Assembly (NCBI GenBank): GCA_963752915.1
Contig: CAVVZZ010000015.1
Location: 124,001 to 188,000 of the forward strand
Direction: 5' to 3'
Length of the DNA stretch: 64,000 nucleotides
DNA from: DATJPR01 sp963752915
GTDB lineage: Bacteria > Bacteroidota > Ignavibacteria > UBA10030 > UBA6906
The stretch's first letter is position 1. Each line of letters starts with the position of its first letter. This document shows, piece by piece, positions 24,465-33,491 of this stretch. The notes under the pieces are model-generated. The model was not told where the DNA came from. It ran no database searches and saw nothing but the letters and a program-made list of their open reading frames with translations. Made by a program: the position numbers and the translations under genes.

Positions 24465-27233
24465 TCAGGAACGTGCCTGCTCCGCCGGCTTCCGTAACGC
24501 GCTCCGAACAATGGTCTCCGACTGGCGCAATGCATCAGCGAGTTTGTGAACGTCCTTCCCGCCCGCTGTCGCCATATGCGGCTTGCCGCCTCCTCCGCCT
24601 CCTACCAGCTTGGCGAGCGCGCCGACAATCTTCCCCGCCTGCAAACCCCGTTGTTTGATCAGGTCATCGGTGACGACACAAACGAAGGCGGCCTTCCCGT
24701 CAAGCTCTGCTCCGAGTACCCCAATGCCGCTGCCAAGTTTCGTCCGGAGAGTGTCCCCGAGTCCCTTCAGCTCTTCCATCGTCGGGGCACCGACCTTCAT
24801 GCTGACGATCCTAAAGCCTTCAACGACCGGCGCGTCGGCAATGGCCCTTTCAATGACGCCCGATGCTCCCTGGACCCGCGACTTGCTGGCTTCTTTTTCC
24901 AGCTCATGGACCCGATGGGAGGCTTCCTCGATCTCGCGTTCGCGCCCGGTCAAGGCCGATTCCAGGTCGCGAAGTGTGCTCACCGTGTAGCGATGATCAT
25001 CGGAGGCAACGCCCTGATTCCTGGGGCGTGGCGGCGAGGCCTTCAGTCCCAGTTCCTTTTCCAGTTCCGCTGCCTGCTCCTCAAGTCGATCGAGCTGCTC
25101 GTTCATCGCGTTGAGGTGTTGCCGTTGCCCGGCTACGTAACTTTGCAGGCCGTCTCCCGTCACCGCCTCGATTCGCCGGATGCCGCTGGCGATGCTCGAC
25201 TCCGAGACGATCTTGAACAGGCCGAGCTCGGCGGTGTTCGTCACGTGCGTGCCGCCGCACAATTCGACCGAGAAATTCGGATCGATCTCCACGATCCGGA
25301 CGCGGTCGCCGTATTTGTCTCCGAAGAACATCTTCACGTTCGGGTAGCGACGCTTTGCCTCCTCAAGAGAAAGCCAGTCCTTCGGATCGTTCAGCGCATA
25401 GACCGGGATGCCTGCGGAGATCTTCTCGTTCACGATCGCTTCGATCGCTCGCAATTGATCCGATGTGATCCGCTCAAAATGGTTGAAATCAAAACGGAGC
25501 CGGTCCGGGGCAACCAGCGAACCGTGCTGGTGAAGGTGCGTTCCCAGGATTCGCCGCAAGGCTTCATGCAAGAGATGCGTGGCGGAATGGTTCCGCTGGA
25601 CGTTCATCCGACGGGCTTTGTCGACTACCGCGTTCACCTCGGCGCCGCGGAGCAATGCGGGCGTCCCTTCCACCATGGCAATCTCGTGCACGATCCGCTT
25701 GTCGAGCCGGAAGGAATCGATGACTTCAGCGACGACGCCGTCGGCACGGATGAACCCGATGTCGTCGACCTGGCCGCCGGACTCGACATAAAAAGGCGTC
25801 TGATCGAGGGAGACGAAGCGATCGTCAATAAGTGCCTGCACACGGGCCGTGGATTCCGTCTGGGTGTAGCCGACAAAACGGGTGTCGTCGACGTTTTCGA
25901 GTTTTGTGAGAATGGTCGCGACGTCGACGGCCTCCATCTTCCCTGAGTCGCGGGCGCGCTTCCGTTGCTCCTCCATCAGGATATCGAAGGCAGGCACGTC
26001 GACCGATATCCCGCGTTCCTGGGCCATCATCTGGGTGAGGTCGAGGGGAAACCCGTAGGTGTCGTACAGCTTGAACGCATCCGCCCCGGGGAACACGGTG
26101 GCCGTGTTCAATCGGTCGAGAACCGAGCTGAAGATCTCGAGACCGCGGTCGAGCGTTGCATTGAAGCTCTCCTCTTCGCCCTTGATCACCCGTTCGATAT
26201 GCGATTGCTTGTCAACGAGCTCGGGGAAAACGCTGCCCATCGAGCCGACGACGGCTGCGGTGGCCTTGAAAATAAACGGTTCATGCATCTCGAGATTCCG
26301 ACCGAAACGGGCCGCTCTCCGCAGGATCCTTCGCAATACATATCCGCGTCCGTCATTTCCCGGGATTGCACCGTCTGCGATCGCGAACGAGAGCATCCGG
26401 ATGTGATCGGCGATCACCCGCATGGCGATCTGGTCAGACTCGTCGACATACGGCCGACCCGTGATCCGCGCGATGCTCTCGATGATGGGTGTGAAGACAT
26501 CCGTATCGTAATTCGAGCGTTTCCCTTGAAGGACTGCCGAGATCCGCTCAAAGCCCATTCCGGTGTCGACATGCTTCGCCGGCAATGGGTCCAGCCTGCC
26601 GTCTTTGGTCCTGTTGTTCTGAATGAAGACGAGATTCCAGATCTCCATCACGCGCGGGTCGCCTTTGTTCACGAGCGCGCTGCCCGAACGGTCGGGGGTC
26701 AGGTCAATGTGGATCTCCGAACACGGGCCGCAAGGGCCGGTGTCACCCATCTCCCAAAAATTGTCCTTCTTTCCAAACCGTTGAATGTGGGTGGGATCGA
26801 TGTCCGTTTCGGAGCGCCAGATGCCCGCTGCCTCCTGATCGGTTTCAAACACCGTCGCGTAGAGCCTGGATTTATCGAGGCTCCACACCCCAGTGAGCAA
26901 TTCCCACGCCCACCCGATGGCTTCACGCTTATAGTAGTCCCCGAAAGACCAATTGCCAAGCATTTCGAAGAAGGTGTGGTGATACGTGTCACGGCCGACT
27001 TCTTCCAGATCGTTATGCTTTCCACTTACACGGATGCACTTTTGCGTATCGGCTGCACGGACATAGTCGCGCCTGCCGGTGCCGAGGAACACGTCTTTGA
27101 ACTGGTTCATCCCGGCATTTGTGAAGAGCAGAGTAGGGTCTCCGTGAGGGATAACCGGAGCGCTTGGGACGATCTTGTGACCCCGTTCTTCAAAAAAATG
27201 GAGGAATGCAGAGCGGATTTCGCTGGATGTCAT
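24465..27233 (-). CDS. alaS: Alanyl-tRNA synthetase
   Basis: AlaRS charges tRNA-Ala and hydrolyses mischarged Ser/Gly-tRNA-Ala. The 922-residue protein contains the class II core at the N-terminus (FLGTGRRDYVRAADTQKCIR; MGDTGPCGPCSEIHID), the editing domain with HSATHLLHEALRRILG (HxxxH) and CGGTHVTNTAELG (second zinc half), and the C-terminal oligomerisation region with GGGGGGKPHMATAGG. Full-length and intact. Its start overlaps the clpS stop by one base, so clpS-alaS-gmhA-sugar transferase form one minus-strand unit. A stand-alone AlaX-like editing gene is found at 51286. Confidence 0.97.
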   Translation of the reverse strand: MTSSEIRSAFLHFFEERGHKIVPSAPVIPHGDPTLLFTNAGMNQFKDVFLGTGRRDYVRAADTQKCIRVSGKHNDLEEVGRDTYHHTFFEMLGNWSFGDYYKREAIGWAWELLTGVWSLDKSRLYATVFETDQEAAGIWRSETDIDPTHIQRFGKKDNFWEMGDTGPCGPCSEIHIDLTPDRSGSALVNKGDPRVMEIWNLVFIQNNRTKDGRLDPLPAKHVDTGMGFERISAVLQGKRSNYDTDVFTPIIESIARITGRPYVDESDQIAMRVIADHIRMLSFAIADGAIPGNDGRGYVLRRILRRAARFGRNLEMHEPFIFKATAAVVGSMGSVFPELVDKQSHIERVIKGEEESFNATLDRGLEIFSSVLDRLNTATVFPGADAFKLYDTYGFPLDLTQMMAQERGISVDVPAFDILMEEQRKRARDSGKMEAVDVATILTKLENVDDTRFVGYTQTESTARVQALIDDRFVSLDQTPFYVESGGQVDDIGFIRADGVVAEVIDSFRLDKRIVHEIAMVEGTPALLRGAEVNAVVDKARRMNVQRNHSATHLLHEALRRILGTHLHQHGSLVAPDRLRFDFNHFERITSDQLRAIEAIVNEKISAGIPVYALNDPKDWLSLEEAKRRYPNVKMFFGDKYGDRVRIVEIDPNFSVELCGGTHVTNTAELGLFKIVSESSIASGIRRIEAVTGDGLQSYVAGQRQHLNAMNEQLDRLEEQAAELEKELGLKASPPRPRNQGVASDDHRYTVSTLRDLESALTGREREIEEASHRVHELEKEASKSRVQGASGVIERAIADAPVVEGFRIVSMKVGAPTMEELKGLGDTLRTKLGSGIGVLGAELDGKAAFVCVVTDDLIKQRGLQAGKIVGALAKLVGGGGGGKPHMATAGGKDVHKLADALRQSETIVRSALRKPAEQARS

Positions 27234-27511
27234 CAGAATTCGACCTGTGTCATGAGCTGAATTTCTTCAAGCACCGAGCTCACCTGGATGCAGCGCGCAA
27301 TCTCGCCGGTATACACCATGGCTTTTCCTTTGGTATGGACTTCCCACGCCAATGCTTCCGCCTTGGATTCGGAGCACCCGGTGGCCTTGATCAGTTGACC
27401 GATGACTTCTTCAAATGTATGGACCTCGTCATTGAACAGGATCACTTTTGCGGGCTCCTCAATCTTGACCTCTGTCTCTTCCAGAACCTGTTCTTGGGGA
27501 CTGGTCGCCAT
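27233..27511 (-). CDS. clpS: ATP-dependent Clp protease adaptor ClpS
   Basis: ClpS delivers N-degron substrates (proteins with a bulky hydrophobic N-terminal residue) to the ClpAP or ClpCP protease. The 92-residue protein has a short flexible N-terminal extension and then the conserved core VILFNDEVHTFEEVI, with Asn-Asp and the surrounding pocket residues that bind the N-degron, plus TKGKAMVYTGEIARC. Length is usual. It is the first gene of the alaS operon, with a TTGCAG-N17-TAATTT promoter upstream, and is divergent from aconitase. Confidence 0.94.
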   Translation of the reverse strand: MATSPQEQVLEETEVKIEEPAKVILFNDEVHTFEEVIGQLIKATGCSESKAEALAWEVHTKGKAMVYTGEIARCIQVSSVLEEIQLMTQVEF

Positions 27512-27534
27512 CGTCGTTCTCGCCTCAAACCTTC

Positions 27535-27563
27535 AAATTATCAAAAAATGTTAACTTCTGCAA
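27535..27563 (-). promoter_or_regulatory. Promoter for clpS-alaS-gmhA
   Basis: On the minus strand TTGCAG (27558-27563), 17 nt, TAATTT (27535-27540). It lies back-to-back with the aconitase promoter. Confidence 0.55.
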
Positions 27564-27573
27564 ATACAAGAAC

Positions 27574-27602
27574 TTGCGCGAATTCCGCAGTGTACGTATA
27601 TT
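27574..27602 (+). promoter_or_regulatory. Promoter for aconitase
   Basis: TTGCGC (27574-27579), 17 nt, TATATT (27597-27602). Transcription would start about 25 nt before the ATG at 27634. Confidence 0.6.
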
Positions 27603-27633
27603 CTTTTCAAATCACATCGACAGGGTGCTCACT

Positions 27634-30117
27634 ATGATTTTTGACCTTTCCATGATCGAGGGTGTTTACAAACGAACACCGGCTCGTGTCCGTATTGTCC
27701 GGAAGCTGATCGGCCGCCCCATGACGCTAACCGAAAAGATCCTGTATGCCCACGCCTTCCGGCCCGTGAAAACTCCGGCGGAGCGGGGTGGCACGTACAT
27801 GGATTTCGGTCCCGACCGGGTCGCCATGCAGGACGCCACCGCGCAGATGGCGTTACTCCAGTTCATGTCCGCCGGAATTGGTACCGTCGCCGTCCCGAGC
27901 ACGGTCCATTGCGATCATTTGATCCGCGCTGAGAACGGGGCCGGACCAGACCTGGCGCACGCCGCGGATGAAAACAGGGAAGTGTATGATTTCCTCGCCG
28001 CGGTTTCGAAGAAACACGGCATCGGGTTCTGGAAGCCGGGATCGGGGATCATCCATCAAGTTGTGTTGGAGAACTACGCGTTTCCGGGAGGCATGATGAT
28101 CGGCACCGATTCTCACACTCCGAATGCCGGAGGATTGGGAATGATTGCGATTGGAGTCGGTGGTGCGGATGCCGTCGATGTCATGGCGGGGATGCCGTGG
28201 GAGCTGAAGTTCCCAAAACTCATCGGCGTCCATCTCACCGGGACGCTCAACGGTTGGGCCTCGGCGAAGGATGTCATCCTCAAACTCGCGGGCATCCTTA
28301 CGGTGAAAGGCGGAACAGGGGCCATCGTGGAATACTTCGGCGAAGGGACCGCTTCAATCTCCGCGACGGGAAAAGCGACCATCTGCAACATGGGAGCAGA
28401 AATCGGCGCGACCACGTCCGTGTTTCCGTACGATCAGCGGATGGCGACCTATCTCAAGGCGACGGGGCGCGCGAAGGTTGCTTCGCTCGCGGATGCCGTT
28501 GCTGAATATCTCCGTTCCGACCCGGAAATTGTCGACGACCCCACGTCGTATTACGATCAGGTCATTGAGATCAACCTGACCGAACTCGAGCCAATGATCA
28601 ACGGGCCCTTCAGCCCGGACAAAGCCTGGAAGCTTTCCGAATTCGCCGGTGCAGTGCGCACCAATGGATACCCCGAAGAACTCCGCGTGGCACTGATTGG
28701 GAGCTGCACCAATTCGAGCTATGAGGACATCGAGCGGGCAACGAGCATCGCCCGTCAGGCGTTGGCGAAGGGGCTGAAGGCGAAGTCCGAGTTCACCATC
28801 ACGCCCGGATCCGAACAGGTCCGCGCGACCATCGAACGTGATGGGCATCTGCAGGTTCTGACGGAGATCGGCGGCACCGTTCTCGCCAATGCGTGTGGTC
28901 CTTGCATCGGTCAATGGAAACGACATGATGTGAAGTCCGGCGACAAGAACTCCATCATCACATCGTTTAACCGGAACTTTGCCGGACGGAACGACGCCAA
29001 TCCTGATACCCATGCCTTCGTCGCCAGTCCGGAAATCGTCACCGCGATGGCGCTCGCAGGACGGTTGACGTTCAACCCTGCGAAGGATTCTCTCCCGAAC
29101 GCGTCGGGCGGGGAGGTGAAACTCGAAGCCCCGACAGGGGATGAACTGCCGCGGAAGGGATTTGTCCCCGGTGAGTCAGGCTACATCGCACCGGCAAGAA
29201 ACGGTTCCGGGGTCGAAATCAATGTCGACCCGAAAAGCGAGCGGCTGCAGGTCCTCGAGCCGTTTCCCGCATGGGATGGGAACGACATTATCGACGTTGC
29301 AGTATTGCTCAAGGCGAAGGGAAAGTGCACGACCGATCACATTTCTCCCGCCGGTCCCTGGCTGAAATACCGCGGCCATCTCGACAATATTTCGAACAAC
29401 ATGTTTCTGACAGCCGTGAACGCGTTCACAGGCGAGGCCGGCATGGGCGTCAATGCGTTCACGAAGGAAAAGAAGGCGGTCGCGGCGGTTGCCCGCGACT
29501 ACCGGGCGCGCAACATCGGATGGGTGGTTGTGGGAGATGAGAACTACGGCGAAGGCTCGAGCAGAGAGCATGCCGCGATGGAGCCACGGTACCTCGGCGG
29601 CCGTGCGATTATCACGCGGAGCTTCGCGAGGATCCATGAAACCAATCTTAAGAAGCAAGGGATGCTTCCGCTGACCTTCGCGAACCCGGAAGACTACAAC
29701 AAGGTCCGCGAAGACGATCGCGTCTCCATCCGCGGGTTGACGCAGTTCGCCCCCGGGAAACCGCTCGCGATGGTCCTGAAGCATTCGGACGGTAGCGTTG
29801 ATGAGTGCGTCTTGAACCATAGTTTCAATGCACACCAGATCGGTTGGTTCAAAGCCGGGAGTGCGTTGAATCTCATGGCTCATGCGATGTCAAAACCAAC
29901 ACCTTCTGTCTCACGCTCCCGAGTCGTCGCACATCCCGGGAAGGACGGAAAGAGAAGGGCGGCATCGTCCTCCCGGAGTTCTACGAAGGGCGCTCCCAGG
30001 AAAGCGGCGGGCAAGAAGACTCCGGGGAAACGCACCGCGCGTCCTTCCGGAAAAGGTGCTACAAAAAAGTCCGCTCCCAGGGCGAAGAGAACAGCACCGT
30101 CGCGTAGAAAGCGCTGA
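27634..30117 (+). CDS. acn: Aconitate hydratase with a basic C-terminal tail
   Basis: Aconitase isomerises citrate to isocitrate in the TCA cycle through a 4Fe-4S cluster. Residues about 1-750 are a complete mitochondrial-type aconitase: cluster Cys in LIGSCTNSSYED and CGPCIGQW, the substrate region GTDSHTPNAGGLG, and the swivel domain with GDENYGEGSSREHAAMEPR. The start at 27634 (MIFDLSMIEGVY) is preferred; an upstream ATG at 27574 overlaps the promoter. The last 76 residues (29887-30114) are an unusual low-complexity tail with 13 Lys and 13 Arg and only one acidic residue, resembling histone H1-like tails (KAAGKKTPGKRTARPSGKG). Such a tail suggests RNA or DNA binding. A terminator follows 36 nt later. 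Confidence 0.95.
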   Translation: MIFDLSMIEGVYKRTPARVRIVRKLIGRPMTLTEKILYAHAFRPVKTPAERGGTYMDFGPDRVAMQDATAQMALLQFMSAGIGTVAVPSTVHCDHLIRAENGAGPDLAHAADENREVYDFLAAVSKKHGIGFWKPGSGIIHQVVLENYAFPGGMMIGTDSHTPNAGGLGMIAIGVGGADAVDVMAGMPWELKFPKLIGVHLTGTLNGWASAKDVILKLAGILTVKGGTGAIVEYFGEGTASISATGKATICNMGAEIGATTSVFPYDQRMATYLKATGRAKVASLADAVAEYLRSDPEIVDDPTSYYDQVIEINLTELEPMINGPFSPDKAWKLSEFAGAVRTNGYPEELRVALIGSCTNSSYEDIERATSIARQALAKGLKAKSEFTITPGSEQVRATIERDGHLQVLTEIGGTVLANACGPCIGQWKRHDVKSGDKNSIITSFNRNFAGRNDANPDTHAFVASPEIVTAMALAGRLTFNPAKDSLPNASGGEVKLEAPTGDELPRKGFVPGESGYIAPARNGSGVEINVDPKSERLQVLEPFPAWDGNDIIDVAVLLKAKGKCTTDHISPAGPWLKYRGHLDNISNNMFLTAVNAFTGEAGMGVNAFTKEKKAVAAVARDYRARNIGWVVVGDENYGEGSSREHAAMEPRYLGGRAIITRSFARIHETNLKKQGMLPLTFANPEDYNKVREDDRVSIRGLTQFAPGKPLAMVLKHSDGSVDECVLNHSFNAHQIGWFKAGSALNLMAHAMSKPTPSVSRSRVVAHPGKDGKRRAASSSRSSTKGAPRKAAGKKTPGKRTARPSGKGATKKSAPRAKRTAPSRRKR

Positions 30118-30152
30118 CGGACAGTCTCACGTGATCCTTTTCCCATTCAGCT

Positions 30153-30194
30153 TGCCGGCGGATTGAACTCAAAGTCATCCGCCGGCATTTTTTT
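30153..30194 (+). terminator. Rho-independent terminator after aconitase
   Basis: An 11-bp perfect stem TGCCGGCGGAT / ATCCGCCGGCA (30153-30163, 30177-30187) with a 13-nt loop, then seven T (30188-30194). Confidence 0.9.
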
Positions 30195-30453
30195 ATGCCA
30201 GCTCCTCGCAAATTCTTATGAATAAACCTTCACCCTTGATTGCTATCAAAGAAAGCTATCTTCTTCTTGCGACGCGCCCATGATCGAGAGTGACGTGCGA
30301 CCGCCGGAATTTTCTGGCGGCGCCTGGCGTTACTTTTACGACCCTTTGAATATCTGGAGAATGACCCCCGCCTCTTCATTTACAGATTCGATGGTGCAGG
30401 AGAGTAGGATCGAATACGTGGGATAATCTGCAGAGAAGGGAGGATCACCTTCC
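30195..30453. other. Gap before the GT9 gene
   Basis: This 259-nt stretch holds a small hairpin (CCGCC / GGCGG around 30302-30320) and a weak promoter-like pair (TTGATT at 30236, TATCTT 15 nt later). A 21-codon ATG frame (30218-30283) has no ribosome site. I see no gene. Confidence 0.4.
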
Positions 30454-31803
30454 GTGACCAATCAGGGGCTCTCGGGGGTTGGACTGTATCTCCTCGATCG
30501 ATTGACGGATGCATTCCCTGGAACTGTCCCAAAGGTGTTCCAGTGGCTATTTCTCACCATTGTTGGAAGTCGGACGGTCACCTCGGCCATTGTCCGATTT
30601 CATCAGCGAAGCATCCGGAGCGTGAAGTCGTTTCGCAGCCTTCTTGTCATCGCAGACGTCGGCATCGGCGATGCGGTGATCGTCCAGCGTTCCGTCGTGG
30701 CGCTTCGTTCGCTCTTCCCTACATCCCGGATCGACTATGTATGTAGCAGCACGGGGGGTGAACTCCTACTTCCGCTCCCGGCGGCGGATCACGTCTACCC
30801 GGTGTTCGACAAAGAAGGCGCTCCGTCAGAGCAATCCTACCAGAAGATCCGCGGCCTTCTCGATGCGGCGTCGTACTCCGCTATCCTGAATCTCTCACCG
30901 TTTCTGGACAGGCGTCGCCTTCCCCAGAGCATTCCCGTGCTCGATCTCTATGTGCCGCTCTCTTCCTACATCGTCCGGCTGTGGCGGATGCCCGGGCAGA
31001 GACGACATATCTCCGTTGCCGTGTCGCAATTCCTTCGCGAGTTCTTCGCCGCCGATTCCTTGCGTCGCCCGCTCCTTCCCGATGAACCGGAGCCGCCCGC
31101 TTCGCGGGCAGTGAAATTCGTCGGGAATGAATTATACATTCCGGATCAGGATATCGAAGCTGCCGAAGAATTCCTGGCAAGAAATGGCGTGGGGTCTGTT
31201 GGCCGCATAGTGTTCCATAACCCCGATGCGACCACCGCATACTCCCTGATCCCCTTTGAGATGCAAGTGGACCTATTGTCGAGGTTGGCTGAGAACGAAG
31301 TAATCTCGACGATACTCGTCGGCGAGGCATATTCACAGAGGGGGATTGAAGAGAAGCTGTTGAATGCGGTGCCTGCCCATCTCCACCAACGGTTTGTCAT
31401 TGTCCCGCATATCCCATTGCCACAATACGCGGCGATCCTGGATGCGTGCGACGTTTTTCTCTCCGGTGACGGCGGGCCGACACATATCGCGGCCTCGTGG
31501 AAGCACTCGCTCTCGGGGATGCGTGCTCTCCGGAACCAGACCGCGGTGTTTACGGTATTCGGAGGGACGGATTCGCAGATGTATGGATACGACTCCTTGA
31601 GAAGCGACCATGTCGCTGCATCACAGCGAGCGCCTTCACGGGTCTTTGTTGCCCCCGCGCAGTGCAGGAATATCACGTGTGTTGACAAGTTGGGGAAGAG
31701 TTGCAGAGAGGTGCGTTGTTTCTCAGGTCTTCGCGCGGAATGGGTGTGCCGGGCGGTAACGGACTATCTCTCGACGATGACAAGGATGCGGCATTCGGCA
31801 TGA
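30454..31803 (+). CDS. Glycosyltransferase family 9 protein (heptosyltransferase-like)
   Basis: A 449-residue GT-B glycosyltransferase related to ADP-heptose:LPS transferases. The first ~60 residues are an extra N-terminal helix region. Then come the GT9 N-lobe (LLVIADVGIGDAVIVQRSVVAL) and the C-lobe nucleotide site (DVFLSGDGGPTHIAASW), with the VFGG loop near the end (AVFTVFGGTDSQMYG). It starts with GTG; GGGAGG lies about 11 nt upstream. The C-terminal region has several Cys (QCRNITCVDKLGKSCREVRC) that may bind metal or pair. A heptose route gene (gmhA) is present at 23820, so a role in surface glycan assembly fits, though the donor and acceptor are unknown. Confidence 0.83.
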   Translation: MTNQGLSGVGLYLLDRLTDAFPGTVPKVFQWLFLTIVGSRTVTSAIVRFHQRSIRSVKSFRSLLVIADVGIGDAVIVQRSVVALRSLFPTSRIDYVCSSTGGELLLPLPAADHVYPVFDKEGAPSEQSYQKIRGLLDAASYSAILNLSPFLDRRRLPQSIPVLDLYVPLSSYIVRLWRMPGQRRHISVAVSQFLREFFAADSLRRPLLPDEPEPPASRAVKFVGNELYIPDQDIEAAEEFLARNGVGSVGRIVFHNPDATTAYSLIPFEMQVDLLSRLAENEVISTILVGEAYSQRGIEEKLLNAVPAHLHQRFVIVPHIPLPQYAAILDACDVFLSGDGGPTHIAASWKHSLSGMRALRNQTAVFTVFGGTDSQMYGYDSLRSDHVAASQRAPSRVFVAPAQCRNITCVDKLGKSCREVRCFSGLRAEWVCRAVTDYLSTMTRMRHSA

Positions 31804-31831
31804 TGCTGCAGGGGGAGTCGATCGTCAGTCT

Positions 31832-32485
31832 ATGAAAATCATCCTGGTTGAGTTGGGCGCTTTCACCATGGGGTTCCTCGCGGCGATCCCCCTTGGGGCG
31901 ACGCAATTGGAAATTGCCCGCCGATCGCTCTCGGGGTTTCCAAGGGCGGCGTTGATGGTGGTGGCAGGTTCGGTCCTTTCCGACGTCATGTACGGGGTGA
32001 TCGCCTTCCTGGGCATCGCCCCGTTTCTCCACGACACCATGGTCATCGGCATCTTCTGGTCGGTGAATGCGCTCATCCTCGTTGTCCTCGCGCTTTTCGC
32101 CCTCAGGGGTTCGACCACACCTGACGACCCGAAAGCTCTTCCTCCGGTTTCGCTTCGCGACCAGCGGGCATCTTTCGTCGTGGGTTTTTCCCTTGCAGTA
32201 ACAAACCCCCTGATGATTGTCTGGTGGTTGTTGGGTGCGAGAGCGCTCACCGATCTGGGTTTGATGAGTCAGCTTACTGCTGTCCGGGGTGCGTTCTTTC
32301 TCCTGGCAGGGGGTGCGGGGATCGGCTCGTATCTCACGCTCCTGACATTCGGCATCTACCGCGCCAAACGGTTCATCTCTGACCGCGGGATGCACCGGCT
32401 CACCATCGGATTGGGAGCCGGACTCCTCGTCCTCGCGGCGTTTTCCATTGTCCGGTCGGTGATGGCGTTGACGGGGAAAGGGTAG
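31832..32485 (+). CDS. LysE/RhtB-family amino-acid exporter-like membrane protein
   Basis: A 217-residue membrane protein with about six hydrophobic segments. It begins with the family's N-terminal block (FTMGFLAAIPLGATQLEIARRSLSGF, with the conserved Gly-Pro/Ala turn) and continues with the ALMVVAGSVLSDVMYGVIAFLG helix pair; the second half has VVGFSLAVTNPLMIVWWLLG, which repeats the fold. These proteins export amino acids or related solutes. The substrate is unknown; LysE kinship does not prove lysine export even though lysine catabolism genes are at 11614-14614. It lies 28 nt after the GT9 gene and is convergent with the phosphatase gene at 32499. Confidence 0.85.
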   Translation: MKIILVELGAFTMGFLAAIPLGATQLEIARRSLSGFPRAALMVVAGSVLSDVMYGVIAFLGIAPFLHDTMVIGIFWSVNALILVVLALFALRGSTTPDDPKALPPVSLRDQRASFVVGFSLAVTNPLMIVWWLLGARALTDLGLMSQLTAVRGAFFLLAGGAGIGSYLTLLTFGIYRAKRFISDRGMHRLTIGLGAGLLVLAAFSIVRSVMALTGKG

Positions 32486-32498
32486 AGCGCCGACTCGC

Positions 32499-33491
32499 CT
32501 ATCCTGCCAATCGTCGGATTGCCATTAGCGTGAGGTCGTCGGCGCGTTGGGTTTTTCCCCGGAACGCTCGGAGATCCTCGACGAGAGTTTCAAGAACCTT
32601 CCGCGGGGGCGCATTGCCGACGTTCGAAATCGTAGCGTGAAGTCGGTTCTCCCCGTATTCCTGTCCGTTGTCGCTGTTACTTTCGGTCAGGCCGTCGGTG
32701 TACAAGAGTAGAAGATCGTCAACTTCCAGCCGGAGCCGGCTGGTTTCATACTTGCCGCTGTAGAAGAGACCGAGCGGAAGGCTGGCGCACTCGATGGTCG
32801 AGACCTTCCCGTTTCTCAGGAGGAGCGGTCGAGGATGACCGGCATTGCAGATCTGGACAGACCCGCCGTCCTGTGCTTCGACACAAACCAGGGTCACGAA
32901 ATGCGTTGAATGCGTCGACTCGGAGAGCATCCGGTTCGCCCGGCTGACCATTTCCTCGATTCCCGTAACCGAATCGACAAGCGTCCTGAAGATCGCGTGC
33001 AGTTGAGACATGATCAACGACGCAGCGACACCTTTTCCGGAGACATCGCCGACAAAAAATAGTGTGCTCCCGGCGCTTCCCGACCTTCGGATAATGTCAC
33101 AGTAATCACCGCTCACGGATCCCGCCGGCTCGTAAAGATAGGAGACATCCCAGCAAGAGTGTCGGACATTGTTTTTTGGGAGAAGGTGTGCCTGAATTCC
33201 GGAGGCCATCTCCAGGTCGCGCTCGATGGCCTTCCGCTGATCGACGTTCAAGTCCTCAAAGCAAACCCGGACGAGAGGATCCAGCCGGAGATAATCTGCC
33301 TCAATCGTACCGCGGCAAACTTCGCAGATGCCGTATGTCCCGGCATCGAGGCGTTCGAGCGCCGCGTCGATTTCTTTCAACAGGTCGGCGAGTCGGGCGT
33401 ATTCGTGCGCCTCGGAAATCGCAGAGTGGACGCGAAACCTCCGATCAAGGAGCTGTGCGCGAACTGCGGCGTTATTCATGGCTTCTGCCAT
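32499..33491 (-). CDS. SpoIIE-type PP2C phosphatase with a DksA/TraR-like zinc-finger head
   Basis: A 330-residue signalling protein. Residues about 35-85 look like a DksA/TraR zinc finger: ALERLDAGTYGICEVCRG, then YLRLDPLVRVCFEDL. Three Cys (56, 59, 77) are present, and the fourth ligand position is Asp80. Residues about 90-328 are a PP2C-type (SpoIIE/RsbU) Ser/Thr phosphatase with SVSGDYCDIIRR, VGDVSGKGVAASL, CNAGHPRPLLL and LLLLYTDGLTESNS (metal-binding Asp). Such enzymes dephosphorylate anti-anti-sigma factors in partner switching. No STAS or anti-sigma partner is adjacent. The fusion is not one I know as standard. Confidence 0.85.
   Translation of the reverse strand: MAEAMNNAAVRAQLLDRRFRVHSAISEAHEYARLADLLKEIDAALERLDAGTYGICEVCRGTIEADYLRLDPLVRVCFEDLNVDQRKAIERDLEMASGIQAHLLPKNNVRHSCWDVSYLYEPAGSVSGDYCDIIRRSGSAGSTLFFVGDVSGKGVAASLIMSQLHAIFRTLVDSVTGIEEMVSRANRMLSESTHSTHFVTLVCVEAQDGGSVQICNAGHPRPLLLRNGKVSTIECASLPLGLFYSGKYETSRLRLEVDDLLLLYTDGLTESNSDNGQEYGENRLHATISNVGNAPPRKVLETLVEDLRAFRGKTQRADDLTLMAIRRLAG

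Noticed and set aside
25965..27260. Plus-strand open frame (431 codons) opposite alaS
   Set aside because: Antisense shadow of a complete AlaRS.
30218..30283. 21-codon frame before the GT9 gene, considered as a leader peptide
   Set aside because: No Shine-Dalgarno and no run of one amino acid; the following hairpin is weak.
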